A stretch of 64,000 nt of DNA. Origin: Verrucomicrobiia bacterium (lineage in GTDB: Bacteria > Verrucomicrobiota > Verrucomicrobiia > Verrucomicrobiales > DEV007). The stretch's first letter is position 1. The number at the start of each line of letters is the position of its first letter. A model generated the notes under the pieces. That model saw nothing but the letters and a program-made list of their open reading frames with translations. It was not told the origin of the DNA and did no database searches. Shown in pieces: positions 29,301-38,441 of this stretch. The position numbers and the translations under genes are program-made. Location: contig JAUICH010000021.1 of assembly GCA_030427505.1 (NCBI GenBank), forward strand, positions 51,225-115,224, read 5' to 3'.

Positions 29301-32300
29301 ACTCCGGGTCCCGCCGCGACAGGAAAAAGTTCAGTTCATGGCAGGCATACTTGGAATACAACTGCCGCTTGGCCTCCGCCTCCAAGCTTTGCCAGCGCAA
29401 CAGAAAAGCAAACTCCGCGAAGGTGGCATCCCCATTGGTGCCCGCCATCACCCCATACACGGAGGCCAGCGTGTCATAGGTCTCCATTTCCGACGAACGC
29501 GCATCGGGAAGGCGCAGGCTTTGTCCCTCCTTCAGGAAGGTGACCTTCCGCACCTGGGTAAAGTGTTTGTCCGGGTCCAGGACCGTCGTCAGGCGCAAAT
29601 CGCGGAACGCAGTACCTTTCCCTTCATCCAGAGACACCTCGCGATACACCGAGTTTTCGTTATCCGTGGCCAGGATGTGCAGGTGTTGCCGGTCCAGGAG
29701 AAACTCCCTGGGCAAAGTCACCACACCGTCCGCGTCTGGCTTCAGGTTAAAAGAAACCGGCGCGGCAAAGTGCAGGAAGTTCAGATCAGGAGAGGTTCCG
29801 GGCTCAACTTCGGCAGCCATCATATCCATCGCCTGCCGGCCGCCTGCCTGGGCGCGGGCCTCCTTCAATTCCTCACTCCGTTCCCAGTCTTCGCCCGCGG
29901 CCGCCTCGTCGGTCCCGGTATCCGTATCCCTCAGCGCCCAGGGATTCAGCAGGAGACCGGGACGGCCCAGCATATTCCCGGGAAATTTCGCCGCCAGGCG
30001 GCGTTCCAGAATGTAGCGATACTCTTCGCCAATATCTCTTCCCGAGAGATATTGCGACTCTGCCGAGCCTCGCCCAATTCGCGAGGGGTTCCGCCACTCC
30101 AACTTACCCAGCGAACCCATCAAGGGATACTCCGGCAGGAAACGTGTGGCGGTGACGTGTACCCGTGTGTCAGGACCGGCGTTCACCACTGGGATTCGCA
30201 CCTCCTTGTCACCGATGTCAATGGTACCAATCTGCAGCGGAAGTGGATTCTTCACCTGCAGGTGCCGGTGCTCCGAAAGCACATAGCCTTCAAAGGGTTC
30301 TCCCTCCGTTACCAGGATGTTCACCCTCTTGTCTTCATTTTTCAGCAAGAGAGTGTAGTCCCCAGCCGCCAAGCCATTAGCCTGGAGAAAACCTCCCTTC
30401 AAAGAAAGCGCATCAAATCGATTCGCTGAGAGTGTACTTCCCCGTCGTTCGAAGAGGGCGAAGGCGTCCGGCGTAACCTTGCCCACAAATCCGATATCAG
30501 GAATCAACAACGGGGTTCCCACCTTTCCATGGAGGTTCGCCGCCACGAAACGGCGGGCCTCCACGGGCCGGAAATGCCGGTTGGGCAACTCGTTACCGGT
30601 CACGGTCAGCTTTCCGATTCCTTTCAACGAACCCAGCTTGATTCGACCCTCGGGATCGGACTTCAGAGCCACATTGATGCTGGGCCTGAAGGATTCGTGC
30701 GAAAACGAAATGCTCACGGCACGGTCCGGTAGCGCTTCTCCGCTCTTACCGAAGATCTCCAGGACATACTCGCCACCGATCTTGCTGAAAAAGACATCGG
30801 CCACAAACTCCGTGGCATCGATCTCGTTCAACTGAAAGGTCCGGCTGGTGTTAAGGTCCATCTTAGCGCCGCCCGCGCTGATCTTTTCGACCTTTCCGCT
30901 CAGACTGACCGTCAAGCTTCTGACCCGCTGCGGCACGCGGAAGGTGTGGACGCTGGCCTGACTGCCGGACAGCTCTACCTCCGGCACTTCCTGGGTGGTG
31001 GTCACACCTTCCAGGTCGGTGGAGGTCACCAGCAGCCGGGCTTCTTCCAGGGCCGCCACGGAGATCGTCTCCCCATTCAAGGTCAGCAAAGGCTTTATGG
31101 CCACTTGCGCCTCCCGCCCGGACAGGAGCGCTTCCCGCTCCAGGTGAATGCCGGCGTTCAATTCGTACTCTTCGCCCGGCATCTCCTGAAAGGCCAGGGT
31201 GGCCACGTCCCCATCCGTCAGCACGAGCGGCGTCCGGCCGGGCTGATTGGTAAAAGGCAGCAGGATGGGCTTGTCCCCTTCCGGTTCGTATTTCCGGCCT
31301 CCGAACCAGACGGCGGGATGTTTCGCCGGCTGATTCTCCTGGGTCAACACTGTAATGGCCGTGCCCGCCGCCGTGGGCCGGGCCAGGTGCTGCAGCTTCT
31401 CCTTCCGGATCAGAGCGCGGCTGGAGATTCCATTCCCGATAAACTCGACCACCCAGACACCCCGTTTCCCTTTAAGCTCGTCAAAGGTAAACGTGCGCTC
31501 CATCCGGCGCAGCGGCGGTTCACTATAGTCGTAAGTCTTCTCAGTATTGGCCACCAGGCCGTCCAGGTTCAGGTCGGTATTGATCTCACGCTGCTGGTCC
31601 AGGTAGAAGTTCAGCGCATTGATCTCATAGACCTTCACCAGGAGGGTCTTCACGTTCTTCACTTGAACGTCCAGGGACACCGTATCCGGAGCGGCAAAGT
31701 ATTCCGGATTGTCCGGCGCAAACTCCAGGTCCACCCGGTCCCGCAGGGCTTGGAATTCGGATGGCGTGAGAAAAGAACTCCACTTTTCGGCATCGCCGAC
31801 GCCATTGACGATCTTGGCTTCCGCAAAGAGTTTCTTCAGGTAGTCGTCCCGGACAAAGGTGCTGTAGTTGTCCCAGGAATTCGCCTCCACGAAGACGTGG
31901 AGGAAGTAGTCCCTCACCAGGGTCTCGTCGTTCGTCACCGCAGTCAGTCCCGTATATTCACGGAAGTCCATGAACAGGTTTGCTTGGTGATCCCGTACCT
32001 TCCGGTCCCGCAGGTAGTCCGGATCCATGTAGGGAGCGGAACGCGGCAGCTTGATGTAGGTCAGGAATAGGTCCAGCGGGTACTCGCCTTTTCGCTGATA
32101 GTGCTGGAGGAGATGGAAGAGGATATTCGCCTTCGCCGAGTTGAACGCGGGGTCAAGACCCGAGGCGTAGTCCCAGAGCCGCTTGAAATAAGCTTCGCGC
32201 TCCACGGGATCGAGCCGCCAGTCCACATCGTTGCTGGGCCGAAGCTTGGTGAGTCGCGCCTGAATAAAGGCCCAGTTCTGACTTAAACTGGGCACCCGCT

Positions 32301-33009
32301 CTAACAAAGCCTCCAATTGCTCCGGCAGCATCTGGCGGTGAATCTCAAACTCTCCAAAGCCCCTGCTTTCCCGAGTGCGCAGATCGTCGGCGACCAGTTG
32401 CACCAAGTCCGGATAGTCCGGGTAACGCAGGCGATTGAGCACATTCCGCCGCTCCTCTGGCGTCAGGTCCACGCCATCGCGAAGGATCTTGTCCAAGCCG
32501 CGATCCTGCACCAGGTTCAGCGTCTCGGACTGATTCCGCGCCTGGCTCAAGAAAGCGCTCCAGGAAATCTTTCCCTCCTCCAGCACCGTGGGCAGATCGG
32601 GAGCGACGCCCCGCTGCTCCTGTTCGTGGTTGAACTGAACCCCCAGCCGGTCGCGCAGGTAACGCAAAGTCTCCTCGGGCTTCTGGCCGTAGCGAAGCAG
32701 GTTCTGCCGGTTGAGCAGTTCCCGATAGCGGGGAGTCTCCCGCTTATTTCGCTTGATCCAGTCCGAGAGAATCTTGTCCACTTCGTCATACCGCCCCCGG
32801 TTCTGAGCATTCAGAGCATGATAATAATAGTAGTCGTCCGTGCCGGGAATAAGTTGCTTCAGCGCTTCAGCCCGGTCTTCGGCCAAGGCGAAGGTTTCCA
32901 CAAAACCGATTTCGTCCTCGGCTCGGGCCAAGCTGGGCAGGAAAAGGAGGGCGGCGCACAGCGCCGGAAAGAAGGCAGCCGGGCAAAACCGGCGGAGGTG
33001 GGTTTTCAT
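26365..33009 (-). CDS. Giant secreted protein with alpha-2-macroglobulin-like features
   Basis: Protein of about 2,214 residues. Signal peptide at the start (ATG 33009, cleavage near ARA). An N-terminal helical region carries several aromatic and charged repeats. Mid-protein beta-rich stretches (LLVKVYEIN, YVLSEHRHLQVKNPLPLQI) look like macroglobulin or bacterial Ig-type modules. A Gly/Ala/Met-rich low-complexity insert lies around residues 1370-1540. The last about 90 residues (GRLQVNDAETGKPL start, GYTDLRGKFDYVSLNTGEL) form a conserved-looking beta domain. No thioester CxEQ motif was found. Inferred envelope or periplasmic role; real function unknown. It is the longest gene here. Confidence 0.75.
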   Translation of the reverse strand: MKTHLRRFCPAAFFPALCAALLFLPSLARAEDEIGFVETFALAEDRAEALKQLIPGTDDYYYYHALNAQNRGRYDEVDKILSDWIKRNKRETPRYRELLNRQNLLRYGQKPEETLRYLRDRLGVQFNHEQEQRGVAPDLPTVLEEGKISWSAFLSQARNQSETLNLVQDRGLDKILRDGVDLTPEERRNVLNRLRYPDYPDLVQLVADDLRTRESRGFGEFEIHRQMLPEQLEALLERVPSLSQNWAFIQARLTKLRPSNDVDWRLDPVEREAYFKRLWDYASGLDPAFNSAKANILFHLLQHYQRKGEYPLDLFLTYIKLPRSAPYMDPDYLRDRKVRDHQANLFMDFREYTGLTAVTNDETLVRDYFLHVFVEANSWDNYSTFVRDDYLKKLFAEAKIVNGVGDAEKWSSFLTPSEFQALRDRVDLEFAPDNPEYFAAPDTVSLDVQVKNVKTLLVKVYEINALNFYLDQQREINTDLNLDGLVANTEKTYDYSEPPLRRMERTFTFDELKGKRGVWVVEFIGNGISSRALIRKEKLQHLARPTAAGTAITVLTQENQPAKHPAVWFGGRKYEPEGDKPILLPFTNQPGRTPLVLTDGDVATLAFQEMPGEEYELNAGIHLEREALLSGREAQVAIKPLLTLNGETISVAALEEARLLVTSTDLEGVTTTQEVPEVELSGSQASVHTFRVPQRVRSLTVSLSGKVEKISAGGAKMDLNTSRTFQLNEIDATEFVADVFFSKIGGEYVLEIFGKSGEALPDRAVSISFSHESFRPSINVALKSDPEGRIKLGSLKGIGKLTVTGNELPNRHFRPVEARRFVAANLHGKVGTPLLIPDIGFVGKVTPDAFALFERRGSTLSANRFDALSLKGGFLQANGLAAGDYTLLLKNEDKRVNILVTEGEPFEGYVLSEHRHLQVKNPLPLQIGTIDIGDKEVRIPVVNAGPDTRVHVTATRFLPEYPLMGSLGKLEWRNPSRIGRGSAESQYLSGRDIGEEYRYILERRLAAKFPGNMLGRPGLLLNPWALRDTDTGTDEAAAGEDWERSEELKEARAQAGGRQAMDMMAAEVEPGTSPDLNFLHFAAPVSFNLKPDADGVVTLPREFLLDRQHLHILATDNENSVYREVSLDEGKGTAFRDLRLTTVLDPDKHFTQVRKVTFLKEGQSLRLPDARSSEMETYDTLASVYGVMAGTNGDATFAEFAFLLRWQSLEAEAKRQLYSKYACHELNFFLSRRDPEFFDQVVKPYLANKRNKTFMDDYLLGANLESYTEPWAHGQLNMVERILLGRRLGGDRATATARHITDLFNLNPPDADLKNHYFLSALRGRGLGGGGAGLYVQYGAPINGATADAYYDADQNVEALVRIMNDPSQPAEVREEVRMQLAQMVEQNQGRVYGSSGVAAGKMAGDLSAGDFAFTPPGTMPNASPVDAFADGFADLPAPSAAKPDRARMAKDEAPRPMVEGMAGVRFGNQGGENDSIDSLIADASQLAGLEELEKQAPNLDGAQMLNYRVAAKKQALFRKLESTKEWAENNYYHWPIGEQDGDFITLNEFWKDYAAWDGQGGFYSRNFPAATSHYTEMLLALAVLDLPFEAGKHDVTMGDDNSLTLKAAGPVIVFHEEIEGAAPGVERAPILVSQNFFRNGDRYEYVENEQVEKYVRDEFLTGVVYGCQVVVTNPSAATQKLDMLLQIPQGALPVNGSEYTTSRHVALGPYSTEQQEYFFYFPAASGDRKFPHYPVHVAKNETPVAWADPFAFNVVDQLSTVDKGSWDYLSQYGTKQEVLDYLKQNNLYRISLDRIAWRAKEDVDFLREVVALLDKNFAYNETLWSYGLYHNVTPVAAEYLRHQEGLLTQCGGWLESPLVSLDPVERRWYQHLEYDPLVNARAHQLGRDRKILNDAFRNQYQQLMGALSYRPELDDEDRLAVVYFLFLQDRVEEALAWLDRVNPAGVEEKLQSDYLQAYAAMYRGQPEAAGQIAAQYAEYPVDRWKQRFAQVASQVKEIQGAADVDVTDQEDRGQQQDALAAAEPNLNFKVENQAVKLDYRNLKEVTVNYYEMDLEFLFSSNPFVTSDTERFSFIRPNLTEVKSLPGGQTKLEFPIPAAFAGKNVLVEIRGAGQKKAQAYYANSLDVQVAENYGRLQVNDAETGKPLPQTYVKVYARMNDGSTRFFKDGYTDLRGKFDYVSLNTGELDSVNRLSLLVMSETDGATVQEAGPPRQ

Positions 33010-33152
33010 ACGCGGGCAGGATTGGGATTTTCCAGGAGTCATGGAAGTCTTTACGACTATGACGCAAAGATCCCCGGGCTCTTAGTCCTAAGTTGTAAAG
33101 AAAATGTCAGCGCCTTGGAAGTCCGGACGCGGACCGAATATTTCGACTTTCT

Positions 33153-34259
33153 TTACGGCTCGCAGACCGGTTCGGTAAATTCCATACCGTGCGCCTCGGC
33201 GACGCCGTGGCAGGTCAGGCGGCCGTGCTGGCAATTGATGCCTCCGCGCAGCTCGGGAAAAGTCTCGCAGGCAGCCTTTAACCCCTGAGTGGCCAGGGTC
33301 TGGATGTAGGGCAACGTCACGCTGGTCAGCGCCTGGGTGGAGGTGCGGGCATACGCGCCGGGCATATTCGCCACGCAGTAGTGAATGACACCTTCCTCCA
33401 CGAAGATGGGGTCCTCGTGCGTGGTGGGGTGGGACGTTTCCACGCAGCCACCCTGATCCACCGCAATGTCCACCACCACGGTACCCTTCCGCATGGCGCG
33501 GAGCATCGGGCGGGTGACCAGCTTCGGCGCCCGCGCGCCGGGGACGAGGACCGCGCCGATGAGCAGGTCGCAGCGCGGCAGCATTTCCATGAGCGCGGAC
33601 TCGGAAGAATACAGCGTGCGCGCGGCGGGCATGGCGGTGTCCAGCCAACTGATGCGCTGGGAATCGATCTCCAGGATCGTCGTGTCCGCGCCAATCCCGG
33701 TGGCCACCTTCGCCGCGTTTAAGCCGCAGGTGCCGCCCCCAATGATAATCACGTTTCCCGGCAAGACGCCCGGCACGCCACCCAGCAAAGTGCCGCGTCC
33801 GCCTTCGTGCTTCGCCAGAAAGTAAGCGCCAACCAGGACGGACATACGCCCGGCCACTTCGCTCATGGGTTCCAGCAGCGGCAGCCGGTGACCGATCTGC
33901 ACCGTTTCGTAAGCGATGCCCGTCACTCCAGTAGCAAGCAACTGGGTCGTCAGTTCCTTGCTGGCGGCCAGGTGCAAGTAGGTGAACAGGATCTGCCCTT
34001 CGCGCAGGCGAGAAATTTCCACGTCCTGCGGTTCCTTCACCTTCACGATGAGGTCCGCCCGCTGAAAGACAGCTGCCGCGTCCGCTACGATTTCCGCGCC
34101 CGCCTCGCGGTATTCCTCGTCCGGGTAGTCGGAGCCCAGTCCCGCGCCGGCTTCCACCAGGACGGTCACCCCCCGGCGGCAAAGCTGGGCCGCGCCCGCG
34201 GGCGTGAGGGCGACGCGGTCTTCCTGTTCCTTGATCTCCCGGGGGACGCCAACAGTCAT
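33153..34259 (-). CDS. ald: Alanine dehydrogenase
   Basis: NAD-dependent enzyme that oxidatively deaminates L-alanine to pyruvate and ammonia. 368 residues, the usual length. N-terminal PREIKEQEDRVALTP with R15, the KVKEP block with K75, catalytic H96 in YLHLAAS, GGGTCGLNAA as the NAD fold and DIAVDQGGC near 270. Cytosolic. Separate from the giant gene downstream by 143 bp. Confidence 0.95.
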   Translation of the reverse strand: MTVGVPREIKEQEDRVALTPAGAAQLCRRGVTVLVEAGAGLGSDYPDEEYREAGAEIVADAAAVFQRADLIVKVKEPQDVEISRLREGQILFTYLHLAASKELTTQLLATGVTGIAYETVQIGHRLPLLEPMSEVAGRMSVLVGAYFLAKHEGGRGTLLGGVPGVLPGNVIIIGGGTCGLNAAKVATGIGADTTILEIDSQRISWLDTAMPAARTLYSSESALMEMLPRCDLLIGAVLVPGARAPKLVTRPMLRAMRKGTVVVDIAVDQGGCVETSHPTTHEDPIFVEEGVIHYCVANMPGAYARTSTQALTSVTLPYIQTLATQGLKAACETFPELRGGINCQHGRLTCHGVAEAHGMEFTEPVCEP

Positions 34260-34296
34260 ACCCCCAAAACTAGCTCACCAGCCGGGTGCCCGGCGA

Positions 34297-34677
34297 CTAT
34301 TTTTCGAGGATCTCCACTTCGTAGCCGTCAGGATCGGTCACGAAGGCCATCTTGTTCTTCTCGCCGCTGGGAAAGGCCTCGCGCCAGTCACCGGGCCAGA
34401 CTTCGATGCCGTCTTTTTCCAGCTTGTCGCAGTACGCCATGATGTCCGGCACGCCGACACAGGTGTGCATGAGGTCTTCGGGAAACTTCACCTCGAAGTC
34501 CGGGGAGTAACAGAGTTCCAGGAAATGCTCGTTCCCTTCCAGTTCCAGGAACGCCAGCTGATTTCCCGCCGGTGACTTGTCCGTGCGGCGGGTGCACTCA
34601 AATCCGAGCTTTCGGTAAAAGCCGATGGTCTTATCCAGGTCGCTGACGCGGATGCGGGTGTGGAGGAATTTGATCAT
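34297..34677 (-). CDS. Glyoxalase I-like VOC protein
   Basis: Protein of 126 residues with two beta-alpha-beta-beta-beta modules. H6 in FLHTRIRV, E in the FLELEGN strand, H in MHTCVGV and E in YEVEILEK match the four metal ligands of lactoylglutathione lyase. Probably detoxifies methylglyoxal, as GloA does, although the thiol used by this organism is unknown. ATG 34677 begins the conserved MIKFLHTRIRV. Confidence 0.87.
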   Translation of the reverse strand: MIKFLHTRIRVSDLDKTIGFYRKLGFECTRRTDKSPAGNQLAFLELEGNEHFLELCYSPDFEVKFPEDLMHTCVGVPDIMAYCDKLEKDGIEVWPGDWREAFPSGEKNKMAFVTDPDGYEVEILEK

Positions 34678-34806
34678 GGTGTTTTCAGCTTTCTGAGTTC
34701 GGGACCGGTTTGCAAGTCTTCCGATGTTACGGATGGGGACGGCAAGCGGCGCCTGAGCTTTCAATAGCCGCCGCCATCCCTCACCTGAATTTTGAAAACC
34801 AGCGCC

Positions 34807-35877
34807 TCAATGCGGCGACGCCGACAGGTGCTTCGCCAGGATGTCTTCGCCGAAGTCGCCATTGAAATCGCGCCACACGGCGTGCGGGTGGTAGCCACCG
34901 TTCTGGGTGTTCACGTACTCGATCAGGAAGCTCGATCCCTGGATGCGGTAGTAGTGGCCTTCCCCCATTTCCAGGCCGCCGGCCCAGGCGAAGAGGAGAT
35001 TCTCGAACCCTGCGTCCTCAATTTCTTTCAGCTTCTCGCCGGCCAATTCGCTCCGCAGACGGTTAATGTAAAGTTCCACCAGCGTATGTAGCGCGGCTTG
35101 CTGGCCGGCGGTCAGGTCGGACGCTTTGATTCCTTCCTCCGGCAGCGGGCCCACTTTCGGCTCGGCTTCGGTAATGACTTCCTTGGGCGACTTATCGGCA
35201 ATGATCGCTTTCTTCCGCTGAGCCTCATCCAGGGACTTGATCAAGGCACGGCCCTGGTCTTCCTCCTCCGCCAGCACGCGAAGCCCTTTGCGCGGGCCTT
35301 CCTTCACTTCACCCGGATTGGCGGCAAAAAAGTTGGGCGTACCCGCCACGAGTTGACCGCCCGCGATGGTGAAGTTCAACGACAGGTGGTGTCCCTCCAC
35401 GCGCCATCCCCAGTTCTTGTCCCCGCCGGGTTCGCCAAAGATGGTGAAGTAATAGTTCGCCGGGTCGCGCTTTGCGCTGTGGTTTTCAATTTCCCACAGG
35501 ATCTGCTCCAGGCTCATGATCGTCAGCGCCGTGGCATAACCGCGATGGCTCATGCCGGAACTGAGAAGGGCCTGAGCCAGGTGCTGCTGATCCGGCCGCA
35601 TGTCTTTCAGCGGCAGCCCATTGCGTTCGCGGGGAATGAAGTGCCAGTTCTTCCGTTCTTCGTCGTTCAGGGCGTAGGTGGCCTTGGCTTTCTGGGCGTC
35701 GTCCAGAGAAGAGAGGAACTGCGTCGCCGTATCGGCCATGGCGCCGGCTACGTCGTGAGCGCGGGCCTGAGGGGCTTTGGCGATCGCGGTCAACGCCAGC
35801 ACCCCGGAGAGCAACAGCGCGGGCAAGCCTTTCAGTCCGGAAGCAACCGGGCGGGGGGATATTTGAGTGGTCATCAT
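34807..35877 (-). CDS. DUF3500 family secreted protein
   Basis: Protein of 356 residues; signal peptide about 1-38 (cleavage near ARA). WHFIPRERNGLPLKDM and GWRVEGHHLSLNF are typical of DUF3500, whose function is unknown; HHYYRIQG-like and HPHAVWRDFNGDFG blocks end the protein. The start is the double ATG at 35877/35874. The 248 bp upstream to the tRNA hold no gene. Confidence 0.88.
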   Translation of the reverse strand: MMTTQISPRPVASGLKGLPALLLSGVLALTAIAKAPQARAHDVAGAMADTATQFLSSLDDAQKAKATYALNDEERKNWHFIPRERNGLPLKDMRPDQQHLAQALLSSGMSHRGYATALTIMSLEQILWEIENHSAKRDPANYYFTIFGEPGGDKNWGWRVEGHHLSLNFTIAGGQLVAGTPNFFAANPGEVKEGPRKGLRVLAEEEDQGRALIKSLDEAQRKKAIIADKSPKEVITEAEPKVGPLPEEGIKASDLTAGQQAALHTLVELYINRLRSELAGEKLKEIEDAGFENLLFAWAGGLEMGEGHYYRIQGSSFLIEYVNTQNGGYHPHAVWRDFNGDFGEDILAKHLSASPH

Positions 35878-36125
35878 GAGTGGTTTAGTTCCCGAACCAT
35901 GAGCCGTTCCCACCCCGCCTTTCAACGAAAAACCTCACCCACGCGGCGCCGGGATCACGTGCCCGGCGGGCCGCCCCCTGGACCGCCCAGGATTGGCCGG
36001 GCCGGATTTCAGTTGAATCCGGCGGATTTTCGCGCACCTTACCCTTCTCTCCCGGCGGTCCCACGCTCAAGCCACCGTACCGCCGGAACTTTGACGGGTC
36101 CCATCCCGTTCCAGGTGAGCTATTT

Positions 36126-36199
36126 TGCCTCGTGGTGTAACGGTAGCACGACAGACTCTGACTCTGTTTGTTAAGGTTCGAATCCTTACGAGGCAGCCA
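36126..36199 (+). tRNA. tRNA-Gln(CUG), CCA encoded
   Basis: Acceptor stem TGCCTCG/CGAGGCA, anticodon stem ACAGA/TCTGT with loop CTCTGAC (anticodon CTG), T arm with TTCGAAT, discriminator G and an encoded CCA at 36197-36199. It lies about 100 bp left of the first attC-like site, so it marks the left edge of the cassette array. Confidence 0.96.
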
Positions 36200-36298
36200 C
36201 TCTACTCCCTTTGGGTTTAAGTGACTGCAAACCTCTGTCCGGAACTGATGGCCAAGTGTGAAAAATTTACGGCCACCAGCTGTTGCCCCACTGGCCGA

Positions 36299-36397
36299 GA
36301 TAACATGGCGGTGCCACCAGAGCCTTTGCGCAGCACGCTCGAATCACATTTCACACCTGACCAAGGGGTCAGCTCATGAGATCGACGCTTGTTCGCC
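36299..36397 (-). repeat. attC1, degenerate distal-end site
   Basis: Right edge GCTTGTTCGCC matches the other sites, but the left arm (near GATAAC) pairs poorly. Probably the decayed attC of the last cassette and the array boundary. Confidence 0.5.
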
Positions 36398-36415
36398 AGT
36401 TGGAATTTCGAGTCT

Positions 36416-37210
36416 CTATTGCGCAAACGCGGGCAGCACGTGAATGACGACGTCGACAGAGAAGTGCGCGATCATCGCTGCGAAAAGCCCCATTTTCCAA
36501 TAGCACCAGCCGTAAAGGATACCAACGACGGTGTTTCCGATGACGGTGCCGCCAATCGCAAACGGTGAACCGGCGCCATAGGAGATCAGCTGGGGCAAAT
36601 GGGCCATGCCGAATGCAACTGAAGAGAACACGATGATTGTCCAGACCGCTGTCGGACGGGGCGTTCGGTCTTTCAGCAAGCGCGCGGCGCACCAAATCAT
36701 CAGGGTCATCAAACCCAACCGGAACCAGACCTCTTCCGCCACGGCCGCGCCGAACGAGGCCGCCAATCCTCCAATGACGCCCCTGTGCCCGTAGGCCGGG
36801 ATCTCCGGTGGCAGATACGGGGCACTGAGTTGACGAATCAGGAGAAGCAGCCCACCCACCGCTACTCCCAGAATACAGGCCAAGCTCGCGTCCCCTCTTG
36901 CTTTTCGAAACCAGCCAGGCTCTCCGGATTGACGCCCTGCAAACCGAGGCTCACCCAGACCAATCTGACGTCCCAGAACAAGGCCGAGCCCTATGGACGG
37001 CAAGGTAATGACACTAAGAAACAGCAAACTGGGCAGAACGATGGAACCAAAACTCCGTCCCCCATCGACCCGGCCATACGCAAGACTCACCAATTGCGCC
37101 AGAATGGTGACGCTGAAGAGAACGACGAATGGAAGGAGAAAAGGTTGGGAAGGACGCGGGGTTTGTTCAGTACCGGCAAAGCACTTATTAGTATGGCGAT
37201 TGTCGGGCAT
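36416..37210 (-). CDS. CPBP family intramembrane metalloprotease (cassette gene)
   Basis: Membrane protein of about 264 residues with six to eight hydrophobic segments. The CPBP (Abi/CAAX) motif EEVWFR is at about 159-164, with FGMAHLP carrying the second-motif His. Members cleave prenylated or other membrane peptides and sometimes give bacteriocin immunity. ATG 37210 is used because the longer frame would start inside attC2. Most distal cassette of the array. Confidence 0.88.
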   Translation of the reverse strand: MPDNRHTNKCFAGTEQTPRPSQPFLLPFVVLFSVTILAQLVSLAYGRVDGGRSFGSIVLPSLLFLSVITLPSIGLGLVLGRQIGLGEPRFAGRQSGEPGWFRKARGDASLACILGVAVGGLLLLIRQLSAPYLPPEIPAYGHRGVIGGLAASFGAAVAEEVWFRLGLMTLMIWCAARLLKDRTPRPTAVWTIIVFSSVAFGMAHLPQLISYGAGSPFAIGGTVIGNTVVGILYGWCYWKMGLFAAMIAHFSVDVVIHVLPAFAQ

Positions 37211-37224
37211 CCGGTGTTCTTCTT

Positions 37225-37350
37225 GGCCAACGCCCGAGTCTAGACGATCCACATCGGAGAACGCCAGCTTGAAGCAGGATTAGGTGTTGAAGTTAAAAGT
37301 GTCATATCGACTCGGAGCGGGTGTGGATTAGCTGCGACGGCTTGCTCGCC
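37225..37350 (-). repeat. attC2
   Basis: Left simple site GGCCAAC, right edge CTTGCTCGCC; inner arms GATCCACA and TGTGGATT pair. 126 bp. Confidence 0.85.
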
Positions 37351-37694
37351 TTAGTAGGTGAATTGAAGTCGTGGCCAGGTGAGCGCTTCGGAAGATCCCA
37401 AGACAAATTGAGAGTCTTCACGCGGATCCCATCATCAGTCACTGATACCCTAAAGTCCTCAAGTCTCATCCTCCGCTTCGTGATGAAGCACGGCGCAGGA
37501 GCTCCATCCAAATATCCTTCCTGAACCTCACCGCTTACGATCGCAACGTGATTGGTATGGTCACAAACCGAGCAGCGGTAGATAAACCACATCAGGATCG
37601 GCCAACAACAGATCGCAGAATCAAGTGCCATCCTTACGGTGATCTCGTCAGTGCAGTGGTTGCACATCAGATACTCGCTCATTACGCTTTTCAT
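37302..37694 (-). CDS. Cassette protein of unknown function with CxxC motifs
   Basis: 130 residues. N-terminal CNHC, then a hydrophobic segment with a CC pair and CSVC form a likely zinc-binding unit. The C-terminal end is encoded inside attC2. ATG 37694 lies just after attC3. No family recognised. Confidence 0.55.
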   Translation of the reverse strand: MKSVMSEYLMCNHCTDEITVRMALDSAICCWPILMWFIYRCSVCDHTNHVAIVSGEVQEGYLDGAPAPCFITKRRMRLEDFRVSVTDDGIRVKTLNLSWDLPKRSPGHDFNSPTKASKPSQLIHTRSESI

Positions 37695-37700
37695 TTTTTG

Positions 37701-37816
37701 GGCGAACGTCGAAGTGCTGCTCAGGGCGCACTCCGATTTCAAGGTTGTTGGTTGTTGCGTCCATGACGATTTCGACTCGCCGAGGGTCAGGTATCGAGAT
37801 CGATGTCTTGTTCGAC
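37701..37816 (-). repeat. attC3
   Basis: Left GGCGAACGTC, right GTCTTGTTCGAC. 116 bp, arms less clearly paired than in neighbouring sites. Confidence 0.75.
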
Positions 37817-37825
37817 CCGTATTGG

Positions 37826-38299
37826 TTAATGCGTTCGATTCTGTCGTTCTGATTCCGGTGGATCATCGTCTAGACCGTCAAGCACTCTCCGGAACTCAAT
37901 CGTGCTCTCCGGTGGAACGTCCTCATAGGTGACGAATACATCGCTCGAGTTCAGAAAGCAGCAAAGATCACCGGCGGCGGCATCTACTGCTGAATGATCC
38001 TCAGATGGCGTCGAAATCCCGAAGATGAGATTCCTGTCCGCTAGAAAGAAGACTTCGGCGTGTCGCGGGACGACGTCGCTCCGCCAATAGATAGCGTGGA
38101 CCTCGGAGGGATTCTCGCAGCAGTATGCGATTAGTTCATCCGCCGTCTGGAAAACTATGTGAGGAGAATCGGAATACTGCGGAACCTCATATTCGTCAGC
38201 CGATTCAAGGTGAGACGGCAAGAAGCGGTCGAGGAAGCGCCGGATCTCGCCGGGCGTCCTGATCGTGCTCAGTCCGTATATGTCTGCATACTCTGGCAC
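37826..38299 (-). CDS. Cassette protein of unknown function
   Basis: 157 residues, acidic, soluble, GTG start at 38299. Alternating helix-strand character; no motif recognised. It occupies a complete cassette between attC3 and attC4 and ends just before attC3. Confidence 0.6.
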   Translation of the reverse strand: MPEYADIYGLSTIRTPGEIRRFLDRFLPSHLESADEYEVPQYSDSPHIVFQTADELIAYCCENPSEVHAIYWRSDVVPRHAEVFFLADRNLIFGISTPSEDHSAVDAAAGDLCCFLNSSDVFVTYEDVPPESTIEFRRVLDGLDDDPPESERQNRTH

Positions 38300-38314
38300 C
38301 AGATTCTATTTTTA

Positions 38315-38441
38315 GTCGAACATCTGAAGCCAAGTCCCGATCCGGACGCCGCGGCTACGGAGGCAGGATACGGATCGAAAGCCGCCACGTCAATTTCGAC
38401 TCGGCGCGGGATCGGGTTGCCGGCGCTGCCTGGCTCGCTGC
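38315..38441 (-). repeat. attC4
   Basis: Left GTCGAAC, right GGCTCGCTGCC; arms TCCCGATCC and GGATCGGG pair. 127 bp. Confidence 0.82.

Noticed and set aside
29062..30429. 455-codon open frame opposite the giant gene, and similar long frames at 26350-27570 and 30946-32070
   Set aside because: All are mirror frames of the high-GC giant gene with no start context or domain.
33088..34182. 364-codon minus-strand frame overlapping ald
   Set aside because: Arg/Gly/Pro-rich out-of-frame reading of the alanine dehydrogenase gene.
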